From the NCBI GenBank assembly GCA_945871415.1, contig CAMBWG010000052.1, forward strand, positions 1-10,145: a DNA stretch of 10,145 nt, written 5' to 3'. The DNA is from an uncultured Desulfovibrio sp. GTDB lineage: Bacteria > Desulfobacterota > Desulfovibrionia > Desulfovibrionales > Desulfovibrionaceae. The notes below the pieces were generated by a model, which was not told the origin of the DNA, ran no database searches, and was given only the letters and a program-made list of their open reading frames with translations. Below are positions 1 through 6,419 of this stretch, in pieces (the first letter of the stretch is position 1; each line of letters opens with the position of its first letter). The translations under genes were made by a program, and so were the position numbers.

Positions 1-81
1 ACGGTCTGGCAGATATTTATGGATGAATTTGCTCAGGGGCGACAGGCCCCCGCTGAACAGCAGGAGGAGCTTTCCGCATGA
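1..81 (+). CDS. C-terminal end of an unidentified protein (partial)
   Basis: An open frame runs from the window edge to the TGA at 79-81 and encodes the last 26 residues of a protein, ending in EELSA. The tail is hydrophilic and rich in Gln and Glu, with no motif I recognise, so no function is offered. The stop overlaps the start of the following glycosidase gene as ATGA (78-81), a typical sign of translational coupling in an operon. The purine-rich end of this frame (AGGAGGAG at 62-69) also serves as the ribosome binding site for the next gene. That makes the frame very likely real even though only its end is visible. Confidence 0.6.
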   Translation, partial: TVWQIFMDEFAQGRQAPAEQQEELSA

Positions 82-1244
82 ACGGACAGATGGCGCGTCT
101 GAGTCTGATAGCCTTTATTCTGGCCTTCCTGCTTGCGCTGCTGCCGCATCTGGCGCGCGGCGCGACGCCGGGTGAAGCGGTTCTGTCCCCGGAGCGCATG
201 GTCGGTTCCATGCTCATGCTCGGTTTTCGCGGAACGCAGGAGACCGACGATCCCGTTTTCTGGAAGGCTCTGCGCGCAGGCAGGGTGGGGCATGTGCTGC
301 TGTTCGACAAGGATACGGCCAGCGGCGGTCTGCGCAATATCCGTTCCCCGCAGCAGTTGCGCGGGCTGACGGCGGCACTGCGGCAGGCGGCTCCGCTGCC
401 GCCCTTTATTGCCGTGGATGACGAGGGCGGCAATGTCCGCCGCTGTAAGCCCGCCTATGGTTTTTCCGCGCTGCCGTCGGCTTCCCTCATGGGCAGGGAA
501 CGGCCGGAGCGGACCTGGGGCCGGGCCGAGCGGCTGGGCAGGGAGCTGCATTCCGTCGGCGTCAACGTGAATCTTGCGCCCGTGGCCGACGTGAACACCA
601 ATCCCGGTAATCCCGTCATTGCCCGCCTTGGCCGCAGTTTCAGCCCCAGTCCGCAGACGGTGTCGCTGCATGCCTGGGCCTTCGGGCAGGGACTGGCCGC
701 GGAAGGGGTTATTCCCGTGCTCAAGCATTTCCCCGGGCACGGGAGTTCCCGTTTTGATACGCACCGCGGCACGGCCGATATTACGGAAACCTGGCAGGCC
801 GCAGAACTGCAACCCTACCGGGATTGTTTTGCCGCAGGCTGGCCCGGTATGGTCATGGTCGGGCACGTGTCGCATCGCGGTATGGACGCCCGCCTGCCCG
901 CTTCTCTGTCCCCGGCCGTCATAGAGGATCTGCTGCGGGGACAGATGGGCTGGCAGGGCGTGGTCATCAGCGACGATTTGATGATGGACGCCGTAGCCCG
1001 GCGCTTCACGCTGAAGCAGGTGGTGCTGCTGGCTGTGGCCGCGGGTAACGATATTCTTATTTTTGGCAACAATACCGCGCAGCCGGACCCGGATCTGCCG
1101 GAAAAGGTGCATGCCGCCTTTATGGAGCTGGTGCGGGATGGTTCCATCCCCCTGTGGCGTGTTCAGCAGTCCTGGGAACGTATCGAGGCATTGCGGCAGT
1201 CGCTGGGGGTTCCGTTGCGCGGAGCCTGCCGCCGGACGTTCTGA
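78..1244 (+). CDS. exported glycoside hydrolase family 3 protein, NagZ-like beta-N-acetylhexosaminidase
   Basis: The 388-residue product is a single-domain family 3 glycoside hydrolase of the NagZ type, which removes terminal beta-linked N-acetylglucosamine from peptidoglycan fragments or similar glycans. Residues about 6-25 are a hydrophobic signal segment, with a possible signal peptidase site after Ala-Arg-Gly (26-28). The family signature KHFPGHG is at 216-222, followed by Asp227-Thr-His229, matching the Asp-Ser-His loop that carries the acid/base His of NagZ. The expected nucleophile is Asp299 in VVISDDLMMD. The start is fixed by AGGAGGAG at 62-69, eight bases upstream, and by the ATGA overlap with the preceding gene. 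NagZ of enteric bacteria is cytosolic, so the signal sequence points to a periplasmic or membrane-anchored enzyme. Exact substrate specificity is inferred; the family assignment is firm. Confidence 0.88.
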   Translation: MNGQMARLSLIAFILAFLLALLPHLARGATPGEAVLSPERMVGSMLMLGFRGTQETDDPVFWKALRAGRVGHVLLFDKDTASGGLRNIRSPQQLRGLTAALRQAAPLPPFIAVDDEGGNVRRCKPAYGFSALPSASLMGRERPERTWGRAERLGRELHSVGVNVNLAPVADVNTNPGNPVIARLGRSFSPSPQTVSLHAWAFGQGLAAEGVIPVLKHFPGHGSSRFDTHRGTADITETWQAAELQPYRDCFAAGWPGMVMVGHVSHRGMDARLPASLSPAVIEDLLRGQMGWQGVVISDDLMMDAVARRFTLKQVVLLAVAAGNDILIFGNNTAQPDPDLPEKVHAAFMELVRDGSIPLWRVQQSWERIEALRQSLGVPLRGACRRTF

Positions 1245-1324
1245 GGGGGCGCCTTTTTCAGAAAAAGAAGTGAAAACGTGTGCGGTGACGGGAGATCCCT
1301 TTTCGGAAACGGCCCCTTGCAAGA

Positions 1325-1353
1325 TTGCCAAAGCGGCCGTTGCTCCGTAGACT
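1325..1353 (+). promoter_or_regulatory. candidate sigma70 promoter for the adaptor gene
   Basis: TTGCCA (1325-1330, five of six matches to the -35 consensus) is separated by exactly 17 bp from TAGACT (1348-1353, four of six matches to the -10). It lies in the 253-nt gap between the glycosidase and the membrane-fusion protein and reads towards the latter, leaving a leader of about 140 nt. The match is moderate and there is no other support. Confidence 0.35.
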
Positions 1354-1358
1354 GGAAG

Positions 1359-1408
1359 CCCGCGGTTGCACTCTGAAACGCGGGAGCGCACACCCGCGCC
1401 GGGCGCGG
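1359..1408 (+). other. cluster of alternative GC-rich hairpins in the leader of the adaptor gene
   Basis: CGCGGG at 1379-1384 can pair with CCCGCG upstream (1359-1364) or with CCCGCG downstream (1393-1398). The downstream strand can instead pair with CGCGG at 1404-1408 around a five-base loop. The pairings are mutually exclusive. No run of T follows, so this is not a plain intrinsic terminator. Whether it regulates anything is unknown, since GC-rich sequence throws up such dyads by chance. Confidence 0.3.
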
Positions 1409-1497
1409 AGAACACGCCTTTTTCGTCGTATCGGGCAACGTCGCTTCCGGGCCATGCCGACTCCGGGGCGGCTTTGCTCCAGCACTGAGGTGAAACT

Positions 1498-2613
1498 ATG
1501 GGCGAAGTCCTTTCCATGGATGTTCCGCCGCAAAAGCCTTCCCGGAACCGGGCACGCCTTTTGCTGGCCGTGGCTGTCCTTTTGCTGGCTCTGCTTCTGG
1601 CCGGTCTGGCGCTTCTCTGGCTTTCCGGCTCTTCCGTGCAGAGCCGCTGGGCCGCGCTGGATGCCGAAAGTCAGATGCTGACGGCGCCGTACAGCGCGCC
1701 TGTGGAAAATGTTTTTGTAAGCGAGGGAATGCGCGTCAGCAGCGGACAGGCGCTGCTGCGTCTGAGCAATGAGGATCTGCTGCGCCGTCAGGAACAGGCA
1801 GGGCATGATTTGCGTGCGCTGCGTTCCGACATGGTGCAGCGCGAAATGGCCACGGAGCGTCTGCAACGCGCGCAGGCGGCATGGGAAGGCATGGTATCGC
1901 GCCTGACCATTGCCCGGCATGAAGAGGCGTTGCGTTCCCGGGAGCGCGAACAGAAGAGCATGGAACATGTACGGGCCCAGCTGACGTTGCGCGGCATGGC
2001 TGCTTCCGGCGGTCCCGCCTATGAAAAGGCCGCCCGCAAGGAAGCCGAGGCGCGCGCGGCCCTGGAGCAGGCGGAAAAGCGTTTTGAGCAGGCCAATCAG
2101 GAACGGGCCGAGGCCGAACGGGATGTGATGGCCCTGCGTGATGAAATTCAGAAGGCCAAGCGCGTGGCCGGTCCCGCTGCGGGAGTGATGACGCCTTCCG
2201 GCAGCAGTCTGCCGTCGGTGGACGGCGTGCTGACCAGCGCGCAGGACGGACTTGTGCTGCATGTGCAGACCGCGCAGGGGCAGACCGTGCAGCGGCAGCA
2301 GCCCCTGATGGAAATTGTGCCTTCCTCCAGCGAGTACTGGTGGGTTCTGGCCTACTTCCCGGCGGAACAGGCCGGTCTGCTGCGGCAGGGCATGCCCTGC
2401 CGTGTGATCATCGGCGGCAGCAAGGAAAGCCTGGACGGCGAAATAGCCGAGCTGGCTCCGGCGGAAAAGCTGAACATGCCGGATCAGCGGGACGGCCCGC
2501 GGGAAAATGTCGTTCCCGCCAGAATCCGCATCCCCGGCGTTGACATGCTGGCCAAGGGCTGGAAGCCAGGGCAGCCTGCCGTGTGCGAAGTGGAAACCGG
2601 GGTCTTCCGCTAG
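1498..2613 (+). CDS. HlyD/EmrA-type membrane-fusion (periplasmic adaptor) protein
   Basis: The 371-residue protein has the layout of an adaptor that links an inner-membrane exporter to an outer-membrane channel. It has a short cytosolic tail, one transmembrane helix at about 19-43, the first half of a split lipoyl/barrel-sandwich domain at about 61-91 (TAPYSAPVENVFVSEGMRVSSGQ), a long Ala/Glu/Arg-rich coiled-coil hairpin at about 91-222, the second lipoyl half at about 242-274, and a beta-barrel region at about 277-345. The ATG at 1498 is preceded by GAGGTGA at 1487-1493. No transporter or outer-membrane factor gene is adjacent, so its partner must lie elsewhere or it works with a non-standard partner. 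The stop codon TAG overlaps the first base of repeat copy A. The family is clear from architecture; the cargo is unknown. Confidence 0.8.
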   Translation: MGEVLSMDVPPQKPSRNRARLLLAVAVLLLALLLAGLALLWLSGSSVQSRWAALDAESQMLTAPYSAPVENVFVSEGMRVSSGQALLRLSNEDLLRRQEQAGHDLRALRSDMVQREMATERLQRAQAAWEGMVSRLTIARHEEALRSREREQKSMEHVRAQLTLRGMAASGGPAYEKAARKEAEARAALEQAEKRFEQANQERAEAERDVMALRDEIQKAKRVAGPAAGVMTPSGSSLPSVDGVLTSAQDGLVLHVQTAQGQTVQRQQPLMEIVPSSSEYWWVLAYFPAEQAGLLRQGMPCRVIIGGSKESLDGEIAELAPAEKLNMPDQRDGPRENVVPARIRIPGVDMLAKGWKPGQPAVCEVETGVFR

Positions 2614-2754
2614 AGCGTTGCTCCTTTGAAAAAGGTAAAACGCGAGGCGGCGGCACTGCGCCGCACGGTCAGAAGTAAGCGGAAAAACGCGCTTTTTCCG
2701 CGAAACGACAGGCCGTATGGTTTGAAACGCACAGCGTTTCAAACTGAAAATCTC
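2613..2754 (+). repeat. dispersed intergenic repeat, copy A
   Basis: This 142-bp copy starts at the G of the adaptor gene's TAG stop. It carries three dyads. The first is GCGGCG/CGCCGC in its left third. The second is GCGGAAAAA paired with TTTTTCCGC in the middle. The third is TTTGAAACGC (2721-2730) with GCGTTTCAAA (2734-2743) around a three-base loop. Its right end has lost one base compared with other copies (AAAATCTC instead of AAAATGCTC). No ORF with a start and ribosome binding site lies inside. Confidence 0.9.
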
Positions 2755-2984
2755 CAGGCCGATCCGCCGGATGGCGGACCCCGGAGTTGGCTGTATCATC
2801 GCGTGAAATGCGCGTCTCTCATGTTTCCGTTTCTCCTGCTTCCGGAGATGGCTGCCGTGGAAAAATACGGCGGCGCAGCCGTCAGACTTCATTTTTCCGA
2901 ACAGGACGCGCGGGCGTGAGTGTGTCCGGGGGAAGGGCAATGAGTCCCTTCCCCCGTATCTCTTTGAGTTTGGGGCATTTCTGT
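2755..2984 (+). other. structured leader of the antiporter gene
   Basis: The stretch between repeat A and the antiporter start holds no credible gene but contains several dyads. TCCGCC/GGCGGA (2763-2768 and 2773-2778) closes a four-base loop. GGCTGCCGT pairs with a broken complement ending CAGCC at about 2850-2882. A perfect 10-bp stem, GGGGGAAGGG with CCCTTCCCCC, lies at 2928-2955. I cannot match this to a known riboswitch class and saw no convincing sigma70 promoter. Confidence 0.45.
2928..2955 (+). promoter_or_regulatory. perfect 10-bp hairpin enclosing an alternative start codon of the antiporter
   Basis: GGGGGAAGGG (2928-2937) is the exact complement of CCCTTCCCCC (2946-2955), with an eight-base loop. 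The loop contains an in-frame ATG (2940-2942), and the 5' arm is the purine-rich stretch that would be its ribosome binding site. If folded in the mRNA it would hide that start and leave the ATG at 2985. It lacks a following T-run, so it is unlikely to be a terminator. Confidence 0.45.
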
Positions 2985-4982
2985 ATGGAACAGTTGCATC
3001 AGCTTGTTATTCTTTTTCTGCTGGCCATTGCCGTCAGCCTCGTATGCAACAAGTTGAAAATCATGCCTATGGTGGGTTTTCTGCTGACGGGCGTACTGTG
3101 CGGGCCGTCCATGCTGGGACTGGTGGAGGATCAGGAGATCATCAACCAGATCGCGGATCTGGGCGTGGCCATGCTGTTGTTTACCATTGGCATTGAGTTG
3201 TCGGTGGATGCGCTCAACAGGCTCAAGCGGCCTGTGTTCATGGGCGGCAGTTTGCAGATTGGTCTGACGGTGGCCTTTATTGCGCTGGCCTGCTGGCTGT
3301 ACGGCACAAGCATACAGTCGGGGATTTTCTGGGGCTGTCTGGCGGCTTTGTCCTCGTCGGCCATTGTCTTGCAGATTTTTCAGAAAAAGGGCTACACCAG
3401 CACCCCGGTCGGGCGAATCACCCTGGCCATTCTTGTCTTTCAGGATATCATGGTTGCGCCCTTCATGCTGTGCGTGCCCCTGCTGGGCGGGGCTCTGACG
3501 CTTTCGCTGACGGAGGCGCTGTTTGCCGTGGGCAAGGTGATTGCCGTTCTTGGCGGCGTCCTGCTGGCGGCTCACTTCGGGCTGGCCCGTCTCATGGATG
3601 CCGTTATGGCTACCCGGGCGCGGGAAATTCTGCTGATGACGACGCTGGCCCTCTGCTTCGGCATTGCCACGCTTACGGAATCCCTTGGACTGTCTTTTTC
3701 GCTGGGCGCCTTTCTGGCGGGCCTGCTGCTGGCCCGTTCGCCATACAGTATGAGCGTCGTTTCCGGCGTTCTGCCCTACAGAGATATCTTCCTCAGTCTC
3801 TTTTTCATCTCCGTGGGCATGATGCTGGATGTGGGCTTCTTCCTGAACCACATGGGGGCCATTCTGGCCTTTACCGCCGTCTTCATCATTCTGAAGTTCC
3901 TTCTTTCTCTGCCGGCGGCGCTCATGCAGGGCTATCCTCTGCATACGGCGGTTTTCAGCGGTCTTGCGCTGGCGCAGGTCGGGGAATTTTCCTTTGTGCT
4001 GGCGGCGTCCGGCCTGACGTACCATCTTTTCAGCATGGAGGAGTATCAGCTTTTTCTGGCGGCCAGCGTGCTGACCATGATGCTGACGCCGCTGCTCATT
4101 TCTCTTGCGCCGCGCATCAGCGGCGCCATCATGCACTGGCGTAAAGTCAAGGAAGAGGAAGAAAAGCCCTGTTCCGCCTGCGCCCTGCAGGATCATCTGA
4201 TTATTGTGGGCTTCGGCATCAGCGGCAAGCATCTTGCGCTGGTGGCAAAGGAGTCCGGCATTGCCTATAATATTCTGGAAATGAATCCTGATACGGTCAA
4301 CCGCTACAAGGATTCGGAACCCATTATGCACGGCGATGCCTCCCAGCCTGTTGTGCTGGAACATCTGGGCGTGGACAAGGCCCGCGTGCTGGCCATCATT
4401 ATTTCCGATCCGGCGGCGGTGCGTGCCATCACTGAAGAAGCCCGCAGCATGAACCCCAATCTCTTTATCGTGGCGCGCACGCGTTTTGTGACCGAGGTTG
4501 CGCCTCTGCGGCGTCTGGGCGCGGACGTTGTCATTGCCGAAGAGTTTGAATCGTCCATCGAGGTTTTCAGTCAGGTGCTTTCGCGCTATCTGGTGCCGCA
4601 GCAGAATATCGAAGCCTTTTCCGCACGGCTGCGGCGGGCTAATTACCGCATGATCCGGCGCATGAGTGCCGGGGTCAGCAATCTGTCGGAAATGGTGGAC
4701 AGACTGCCGGAGATCGGCGTTCAGGCCATACGGCTGTGCGCGGATTCGCCCCTGTGCGGCGTGCGGCTGTGCGAAAGCAATTTGCGGCGCGGTCACGGCC
4801 TGACGGTGGTGGCGATTTTGCGCGACAAGGAAATGATTGCCACGCCTGATCCTGAGTGTACTCTTAATGCCGGGGACGTGCTCTATCTGTTCGCTTCGAC
4901 GGAAAAGTTGCTGGCGGCCCGACCGCTTTTCGGCGGAAGGGTACAGGAGGGGACGGGTACGCATCAGAGCCAGCCCGCATAA
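2985..4982 (+). CDS. KefB-type CPA2 monovalent cation:proton antiporter with RCK domains
   Basis: The 665-residue inner-membrane protein exchanges K+ or Na+ for protons. Residues about 1-385 form the Na+/H+ exchanger domain with a dozen or so hydrophobic helices, beginning right at the N terminus (HQLVILFLLAIAVSLVC) and including FQDI with Asp154, as in KefB/KefC. A TrkA-N nucleotide-binding domain follows from about 403, with Gly409-x-Gly411-x-x-Gly414 in IIVGFGISG. A TrkA-C domain occupies about 576-655. Total length slightly exceeds KefB/KefC because of the TrkA-C domain. I chose ATG 2985 because the family normally enters its first helix within a few residues. ATG 2940 would add 15 residues and has a better Shine-Dalgarno, but that lies inside a hairpin. 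No KefF/KefG-like ancillary gene is adjacent, so glutathione gating cannot be assumed and the ion is undetermined. Confidence 0.88.
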   Translation: MEQLHQLVILFLLAIAVSLVCNKLKIMPMVGFLLTGVLCGPSMLGLVEDQEIINQIADLGVAMLLFTIGIELSVDALNRLKRPVFMGGSLQIGLTVAFIALACWLYGTSIQSGIFWGCLAALSSSAIVLQIFQKKGYTSTPVGRITLAILVFQDIMVAPFMLCVPLLGGALTLSLTEALFAVGKVIAVLGGVLLAAHFGLARLMDAVMATRAREILLMTTLALCFGIATLTESLGLSFSLGAFLAGLLLARSPYSMSVVSGVLPYRDIFLSLFFISVGMMLDVGFFLNHMGAILAFTAVFIILKFLLSLPAALMQGYPLHTAVFSGLALAQVGEFSFVLAASGLTYHLFSMEEYQLFLAASVLTMMLTPLLISLAPRISGAIMHWRKVKEEEEKPCSACALQDHLIIVGFGISGKHLALVAKESGIAYNILEMNPDTVNRYKDSEPIMHGDASQPVVLEHLGVDKARVLAIIISDPAAVRAITEEARSMNPNLFIVARTRFVTEVAPLRRLGADVVIAEEFESSIEVFSQVLSRYLVPQQNIEAFSARLRRANYRMIRRMSAGVSNLSEMVDRLPEIGVQAIRLCADSPLCGVRLCESNLRRGHGLTVVAILRDKEMIATPDPECTLNAGDVLYLFASTEKLLAARPLFGGRVQEGTGTHQSQPA

Positions 4983-4989
4983 CGTCTTT

Positions 4990-5131
4990 GAGCGTTTCAA
5001 CTTTGAAAAAGGAGAAACGCGAGGTGCGGCACAGCGCCGCCCGGCCCGAAGTGAGCGGAAAAAACCGTTTTTTCCGCGAAACGACAGGCCGTATGGTTTG
5101 AAACGCAAGGCGTTTCAAACTGAAAATGCTC
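4990..5131 (+). repeat. dispersed intergenic repeat, copy B
   Basis: This 142-bp full copy begins eight bases after the antiporter stop. Its ends are GAGCGTTTCAACTTTGAAA and the complement of GAGCATTTTCAGTTTGAAA, which agree at about 15 of 19 positions and form imperfect terminal inverted repeats. The middle dyad is a perfect 10-bp stem (GCGGAAAAAA with TTTTTTCCGC). The right dyad is TTTGAAACGC (5097-5106) with GCGTTTCAAA (5110-5119). Confidence 0.92.
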
Positions 5132-5157
5132 TTTGACCGGTCTGCCGGTCTTTGCAA

Positions 5158-5208
5158 AAAAATGCCTGTGCGGCGACAGACTTCCTCTGTCGTCGCACAG
5201 GCATTTTT
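5158..5208. terminator. bidirectional intrinsic terminator between convergent genes
   Basis: An 18-bp stem (5163-5180 with 5186-5203, one G.T mismatch on the + transcript) closes a five-base loop CTTCC. It is flanked by AAAAA on the left and TTTTT on the right, so both transcripts end in a U-tract. It lies between the antiporter (+) and the methyltransferase (-), the classic position for a shared terminator. A short GACCGG/CCGGTC dyad at 5135-5150 sits just to its left. Confidence 0.9.
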
Positions 5209-5220
5209 GATCTTTTACCT

Positions 5221-5323
5221 GGCACAGTGCCGTCCGGCCCGAAGCGAGCGGAAACCCGCGCTTTTTCCGCGAAACGACAGTCTGTATGGTTTGAACGCAA
5301 CGCGTTTCAAACTGAAAATGCTC
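5221..5323 (+). repeat. dispersed intergenic repeat, copy C (5'-truncated)
   Basis: About 103 bp match the right three quarters of the repeat, from the GGCACAG block to the GCTC end. The left terminal repeat and the AACGCGAGG block are missing, replaced by the terminator region. The middle dyad is shortened (GCGGAAA with TTTCCGC), and the right dyad has lost one A in its left arm (TTTGAACGC). The copy looks degraded, and its left boundary is approximate. It ends 16 bases from the methyltransferase stop. Confidence 0.85.
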
Positions 5324-5339
5324 TTGTGTCGGGCAGAGG

Positions 5340-5999
5340 TCAGTTGCGGAAGCGTTCCACGCGGGCCGGGGGCAGGTTGCAGAGGGCAAAGCGGCAGACA
5401 TCTCTGTCGCAGCCGGTCTGCTGGAGAATGGAGGGGCCCCAGAGAGCATAGGTGAACTGAATGATGACGCCGTGCCGCGCAACGGCCCGCATCTGTTCGA
5501 TGACGGCGGCGCGCATGCCGTCAGGGAAGCTGACGAGCGGCAGCGAAGAGACAATGGCGCGGACGCGCGTGCGGGCCAGCCGGGGAGCAAGCAGTTCGCT
5601 CAGACGGGCGGCGTCCCCTTCCATGATCTGAAGGCGCGGGAAACGGCGGCGCAGAGCCCGGCAGAACTCGGGCGCATATTCCACCAGGATCAGATCCTGC
5701 GGATCAATGCCGCTTTGCAGCAGGGCGCGCGTAACGGAACCGGTGCCCGGGCCGAGTTCCACCACCAGACCGGGGCCCGGAGGTACAAGGGCCGCCATAC
5801 GGGCCGCCAGCATGGGCCCGCTGGGGGCTATGGCTCCTATGGAACGGGGATGTTCGGCCCATTGCCGGACAAAGGTTCCGCCTTCTTTCAGACAGGACAG
5901 CATCGCGGCCGTATGTGTGCCGGCATGGCGCAGGCCAAGGCCGACGGCGCGGCGCAGAAATTCAATTCGTGGGGGAAGAATGGGGGCGGAAGGGGACAT
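5340..5999 (-). CDS. class I SAM-dependent methyltransferase, phospholipid N-methyltransferase (PmtA)-like
   Basis: The 219-residue protein has the Rossmann methyltransferase fold: motif I VVELGPGTG at 79-87, an acidic residue at Glu107 (LVEYAPEF) for the SAM ribose, EGDA at 127-130, and the catalytic-region strand VSSLPL at 150-155. The preceding segment WAEHPRSIGAIAPSGPMLA (47-65) and QFTY (181-184) are characteristic of the family containing bacterial phosphatidylethanolamine N-methyltransferase PmtA and its uncharacterised relatives. There is no signal peptide or membrane helix; PmtA-like enzymes act at the membrane surface. I chose the ATG at 5999 because GGAG lies five bases upstream. 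An in-frame ATG at 6083 has no such site and would add an unconvincing tail. The substrate is inferred from family resemblance only and could be a protein or small molecule. Confidence 0.75.
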   Translation of the reverse strand: MSPSAPILPPRIEFLRRAVGLGLRHAGTHTAAMLSCLKEGGTFVRQWAEHPRSIGAIAPSGPMLAARMAALVPPGPGLVVELGPGTGSVTRALLQSGIDPQDLILVEYAPEFCRALRRRFPRLQIMEGDAARLSELLAPRLARTRVRAIVSSLPLVSFPDGMRAAVIEQMRAVARHGVIIQFTYALWGPSILQQTGCDRDVCRFALCNLPPARVERFRN

Positions 6000-6136
6000 G
6001 CTGACTCCAGAATTCGGGCGTGAGAGTGAAAGCTGATATGCCGCGGCCGGGAAGGAGCCCCGGCAGCGGCTGAAGAGCATCATGCCGCATGGAGCGTCGG
6101 GAAAGCGTCGGGGATATGGATGGAAAGCTGTCTTAT
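6000..6136 (-). other. upstream region of the methyltransferase gene
   Basis: These 137 bases lie between the methyltransferase start and repeat copy D. They hold the GGAG ribosome binding site next to the start. A short tandem AGCGTCGGG is repeated at about 6093 and 6104. I see no promoter with good -35 and -10 matches on the - strand and no small gene. Confidence 0.3.
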
Positions 6137-6279
6137 GATCGCCTTATCTTTGAAAAAGGTAAGACGCGAGGCGGCGGCACAGCGCCGCCCGGCCAAAGTG
6201 AGCGGAAAAAACGCGCTTTTTCCGCGAAACGGCAGGCCGTATGGTTTGAAATGCACAGCGTTTCAAACGGAAAATGCTC
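6137..6279 (+). repeat. dispersed intergenic repeat, copy D
   Basis: This 143-bp copy lies between the ornithine carbamoyltransferase and methyltransferase genes. Its left end has drifted (GATCGCCTTATCTTTG) but the rest is close to copies A, B and F. The right dyad is TTTGAAATGC (6245-6254) with GCGTTTCAAA (6258-6267). One position there is T opposite G, intermediate between the C:G of copies A and B and the T:A of copy F. Confidence 0.9.
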
Positions 6280-6419
6280 TGGATACCGCCTGATGCGGGG
6301 GGATACGGGAGGGCGGAGCGCTGTGCTACAGCCTCCGGCGACGTGTCTGCTGTTCTGCGGCTCCCGGCAGGCGCAGAGGCCTCTGCCGGGAACCGCGTAC
6401 AGTATCGGATATCGGGAGT
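6280..6419. other. spacer downstream of the carbamoyltransferase gene with one dyad
   Basis: No gene is visible here. CCCGGCAG (6363-6370) pairs with CTGCCGGG (6383-6390), and the self-complementary CAGAGGCCTCTG lies inside. The dyad begins 30 bases past the carbamoyltransferase stop on the - strand, a natural position for a terminator. No T-run follows on either strand, so Rho-independent termination is not supported. Confidence 0.35.

Noticed and set aside
2787..2984. N-terminal extension of the antiporter by 66 residues
   Set aside because: The extra residues are Ser/Arg-rich and unlike the family, while a start at 2985 enters the first membrane helix as expected. The shorter extension from 2940 is kept as an alternative.
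1258..5108. Long open frames antisense to the adaptor and antiporter genes (hundreds of codons)
   Set aside because: They run opposite well-recognised coding genes, have low-complexity His/Gln/Arg-rich translations, and lack ribosome binding sites. This is the usual shadow effect of GC-rich codon use.
6000..6083. Upstream start at 6083 for the methyltransferase
   Set aside because: There is no ribosome binding site in front of it, whereas GGAG lies five bases before the ATG at 5999.
6093..6112. Tandem AGCGTCGGG as an operator
   Set aside because: Two short GC-rich units with an 11-bp period, no symmetry and no promoter nearby; likely chance.
6363..6390. Dyad as a Rho-independent terminator for the carbamoyltransferase gene
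   Set aside because: The stem is good and well placed but no T-run follows on either strand.
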